DNA of 23,363 nt from Bacteroidota bacterium. GTDB taxonomy: Bacteria > Bacteroidota > Ignavibacteria > Ignavibacteriales > Melioribacteraceae. The stretch lies in assembly GCA_023447335.1 (NCBI GenBank), contig JAEXOD010000120.1, forward strand, positions 1-23,363, in the 5' to 3' direction. Position numbers and translations under genes: made by a program. This document shows positions 21,633 to 23,363 of the stretch, piece after piece (the first letter of the stretch is position 1; each line of letters opens with the position of its first letter). The notes under the pieces were generated by a model, which was not told the origin of the DNA, ran no database searches, and worked only from the letters and a program-made list of their open reading frames with translations.

Positions 21633-22636
21633 TTGACCATTTAATGTTGAATAATGAAGAACTGTCAATTTACGGCAGTTCTTCTACATTATCCGAGCAG
21701 ATGAACTTGTTATTAAAACAGCAATTTGAGACTTGGGGTTTGCTTAGGCAAAACTACAAAGGATTAGAAACTGTTAAAATCAAAAATTTTTCTTTTGAGG
21801 ATTTTGAGATAAAAGTACAGTTCAATCCTTCACGTATTACATCTTCAGCAGCAAAAGTAGATGACGCAAGTATAAAAGCTAGAAAATCTTTTTTACATTA
21901 TAATAATCTACCCCCTGAACAAAAAGGGATAGTATTTAATAAAGAATATCTTATTTTGTGTAATCCTTATCCGATTTTCGATGAGCATTTCACTATTCCT
22001 GTTATTGAGCAATCGCCTCAAACTATAATTGGTAAGTATTTAGATTTCCTATTACTTACTAAAGAGATAGCTGATAGATATGTTGTTTTTTACAACGGTC
22101 CAAAATGTGGGGCTTCAGCGCCGGATCATATGCATTTTCAAGCGGGAAATAAAAATTTTATGCCGATTGATACTGAATATAATAGCTTAATAAGCAAATA
22201 CGGAAAGCAGGAGTTTGTTAAGGAAGATGTTAAGATTTTTTCGGTTACGAACTATTTACGTAGTTTTATTGCAATTGAAAGCAAGGATATTAAAGAAACC
22301 GAAAAATATTTTTATTCAGTAATAGATGTTATAAAAGAAGTAACAAAAGATGAAACCGAACCTATGTTAAATATCTTAGGGTACTATGATAATGAAACAT
22401 GGATAACGGTAATTTTTCCGAGAGAAAAACATCGTCCTACATATTACTTTGAAGAAGGGGAAAAGAACATTTTGTTAAGTCCTGCTTCGGTAGATATGGG
22501 GGGTGTATGTATAACTCCGCTAGAAAAAGATTTTAATAAAATTACTGAACAAGAGATAATTGACATTTACGGACAAGTATCTCTAAATAACGAGAAATTT
22601 TCACAAGTTTGTTCGGTAATAAATAAACTTAACTAA
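21629..22636 (+). CDS. DUF4922 protein, HIT/GalT-superfamily nucleotidyl phosphorylase-like
   Basis: The core reads NLPPEQKGIVFNKEYLILCN, PYPIFDEHFTIPVIEQSPQ, and YVVFYNGPKCGASAPDHMHF. The last segment runs into Gln171, giving the HxHxQ triad (His167, His169, Gln171) shared by GalT, Apa2 phosphorylases and plant GDP-L-galactose phosphorylase; His169 would be the nucleotide-bearing nucleophile. The C-terminal half has TVIFPREKHRPTYYF and SPASVDMGGVCITPLEKDF, typical of DUF4922. The family's reaction has not been settled as far as I know; the fold suggests phosphorolysis or transfer of a nucleoside monophosphate on a nucleotide sugar. Translation is coupled to the upstream glycosyltransferase by a four-base overlap, which supports a shared nucleotide-sugar pathway. 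The stop overlaps that of the opposing phosphatase gene. Confidence 0.82.
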   Translation: MIDHLMLNNEELSIYGSSSTLSEQMNLLLKQQFETWGLLRQNYKGLETVKIKNFSFEDFEIKVQFNPSRITSSAAKVDDASIKARKSFLHYNNLPPEQKGIVFNKEYLILCNPYPIFDEHFTIPVIEQSPQTIIGKYLDFLLLTKEIADRYVVFYNGPKCGASAPDHMHFQAGNKNFMPIDTEYNSLISKYGKQEFVKEDVKIFSVTNYLRSFIAIESKDIKETEKYFYSVIDVIKEVTKDETEPMLNILGYYDNETWITVIFPREKHRPTYYFEEGEKNILLSPASVDMGGVCITPLEKDFNKITEQEIIDIYGQVSLNNEKFSQVCSVINKLN

Positions 22637-23363
22637 ATTTTTGTAATTTTAATAATACTTAAATCGTCAGAAAATTTTTCTTTTGAGAGACTAGTAAACT
22701 CCTTAATCAAATCGGTTAAGGAGTTTTTGTTTTTATGTGAGTCAAAAATAATTTTTATGATAGAATCAATATCTAATATTGATCCGTCATCCGGTTTAAT
22801 ATCGGTTAAACCGTCAGTAAAAATTATTGCAGAATCCCCGCTATCCAATGTAATTTCAATATCATCGTAATTTCCTGTTAAAGAAAAACCTAATAACAAA
22901 CCATTGGATTTTACAAGGTTAAATTCATCGTTTTTAATTAAAAGAAGAGGTAAATCACCGGCTCCGCAATATTTAATAGTATTATTTTTATTGTTTATAA
23001 CTAAAATTGATAGGGTAATAAAAACTTGTGAAATTCTTTCGTCATAATAAATAGCTTCATTCAGCTTTTCGGTAATCTGTTTAGCAGAAAAATTATCAAT
23101 AGAATTACAAACCATACGAACTGCATTTCTTACATAACCGGCATAAGCAACCGCAAAGTACCAAGCGCCCCATTTTTTACCCATTACGTCACCCAAAACA
23201 ACAATAAGGTTGTTTTCATCAACTTGAATAAAGTCAATAAAATCACCACCCGGAATTTCATCAAAGGGTTTATTGTAGCATTCAATATTAAAACCATCAA
23301 ATGTAGGGGGATTTACGGGATTGAGAGTAGCATTTAAGGAACCGGCAGCTTGTTGCATAGCCT
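22633..23363 (-). CDS. SpoIIE/RsbU-type PP2C serine phosphatase (5' partial at window edge)
   Basis: The domain motifs of PPM phosphatases are in order: PGGDFIDF with Asp39, VVLGDVMGKKWGAWYFA with Asp57, YCGAGDLPLLL, AIIFTDGLTD with Asp182, and FSDDLSIIKI with Asp231-Asp232 (numbered from the Met at 23358). These acids bind the two Mn2+/Mg2+ ions, so the enzyme looks active. RsbU-type enzymes dephosphorylate anti-anti-sigma factors and so switch sigma-factor or related partner networks. The frame stays open to the window edge, and relatives have an AREIQxxLLP segment plus a sensor domain before this point. The Met at 23358 is therefore probably internal and the sensor is missing from view. 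The gene is convergent with the DUF4922 gene, with stop codons overlapping by four bases. Confidence 0.85.
   Translation of the reverse strand, partial: AMQQAAGSLNATLNPVNPPTFDGFNIECYNKPFDEIPGGDFIDFIQVDENNLIVVLGDVMGKKWGAWYFAVAYAGYVRNAVRMVCNSIDNFSAKQITEKLNEAIYYDERISQVFITLSILVINNKNNTIKYCGAGDLPLLLIKNDEFNLVKSNGLLLGFSLTGNYDDIEITLDSGDSAIIFTDGLTDIKPDDGSILDIDSIIKIIFDSHKNKNSLTDLIKEFTSLSKEKFSDDLSIIKITKI
22696..22734 (+). terminator. Intrinsic terminator of the GT/DUF4922 operon, inside the opposing phosphatase gene
   Basis: AAACTCCTTAA (22696-22706) pairs perfectly with TTAAGGAGTTT (22716-22726) around a nine-base loop, and TTTTTGTTTTT follows. It lies 60 bases after the DUF4922 stop. On the minus strand the same bases encode NSLTDLIKEF of the phosphatase, and the stem is not followed by a T run there, so it should act only on plus-strand transcripts. 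Confidence 0.85.

Overview
This is an AT-rich chromosomal segment from a Gram-negative bacterium of the Bacteroidota/Chlorobiota (FCB) group, most likely an Ignavibacteria-like lineage. Three things point there. One secreted propeller protein carries a C-terminal type IX secretion sorting domain with the motif NFPNPFNPSTTISF. Several genes encode outer-membrane beta-barrels with a signal peptide ending in A-Q/S-Q and an aromatic C-terminus. The glycosyltransferase plus DUF4922 gene pair is one I associate with Bacteroidota. The placement is inferred from protein style, not from a marker-gene tree.

Left part (1-3360). A lectin-like protein cut by the left window edge has ricin-type beta-trefoil repeats followed by a long helical, coiled-coil tail, and ends at a clear terminator. 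Next comes a two-gene unit: a small one-helix membrane protein and a HARE-HTH protein of the HrgA type with a PD-(D/E)xK nuclease signature. An initiator tRNA-fMet follows, with its own promoter and a terminator shared with the convergent gene.

HxlR cluster (3363-6011). A HxlR redox-type regulator diverges from three genes: a GDSL/SGNH hydrolase homologue, an F420-reductase-like NADP-binding protein and a TMEM175-type channel. The hydrolase homologue has lost the catalytic Ser, Asn, Asp and His but keeps the rest of the family pattern, so it looks like a pseudoenzyme. The divergent promoter region holds a repeated AGTAACTAC element that is a plausible HxlR operator.

Middle (6256-15241). A secreted seven-repeat calcium-binding propeller with a T9SS tail ends at a strong terminator. 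It is followed by prfA (release factor 1), a small membrane protein overlapping prfA tail to tail, a GT-B glycosyltransferase with an EamA transporter, a periplasmic beta-lactamase-fold serine hydrolase, and a corA-mscS pair (Mg2+ transporter plus mechanosensitive channel).

Right part (15522-23363). Four outer-membrane beta-barrel genes come first: one PorV/FadL-like, a tandem pair of paralogues, and a convergent small barrel sharing a bidirectional terminator with the pair. An RlpA-type lytic transglycosylase gene with a TTG start follows, then a 565-base AT-rich stretch without a convincing gene. Last are a translationally coupled pair (a two-domain GT-A glycosyltransferase and a DUF4922 HIT/GalT-type phosphorylase) and a convergent SpoIIE/PP2C phosphatase cut by the right edge. 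The terminator of the glycosyltransferase unit lies inside the coding sequence of that opposing phosphatase gene.

I saw no transposase, integrase, CRISPR array, rRNA or phage gene. The most noteworthy items are the SGNH pseudoenzyme in the HxlR locus, the HARE-HTH/PD-(D/E)xK pair, the GT-A/DUF4922 pair and the terminator embedded in an antisense coding region.
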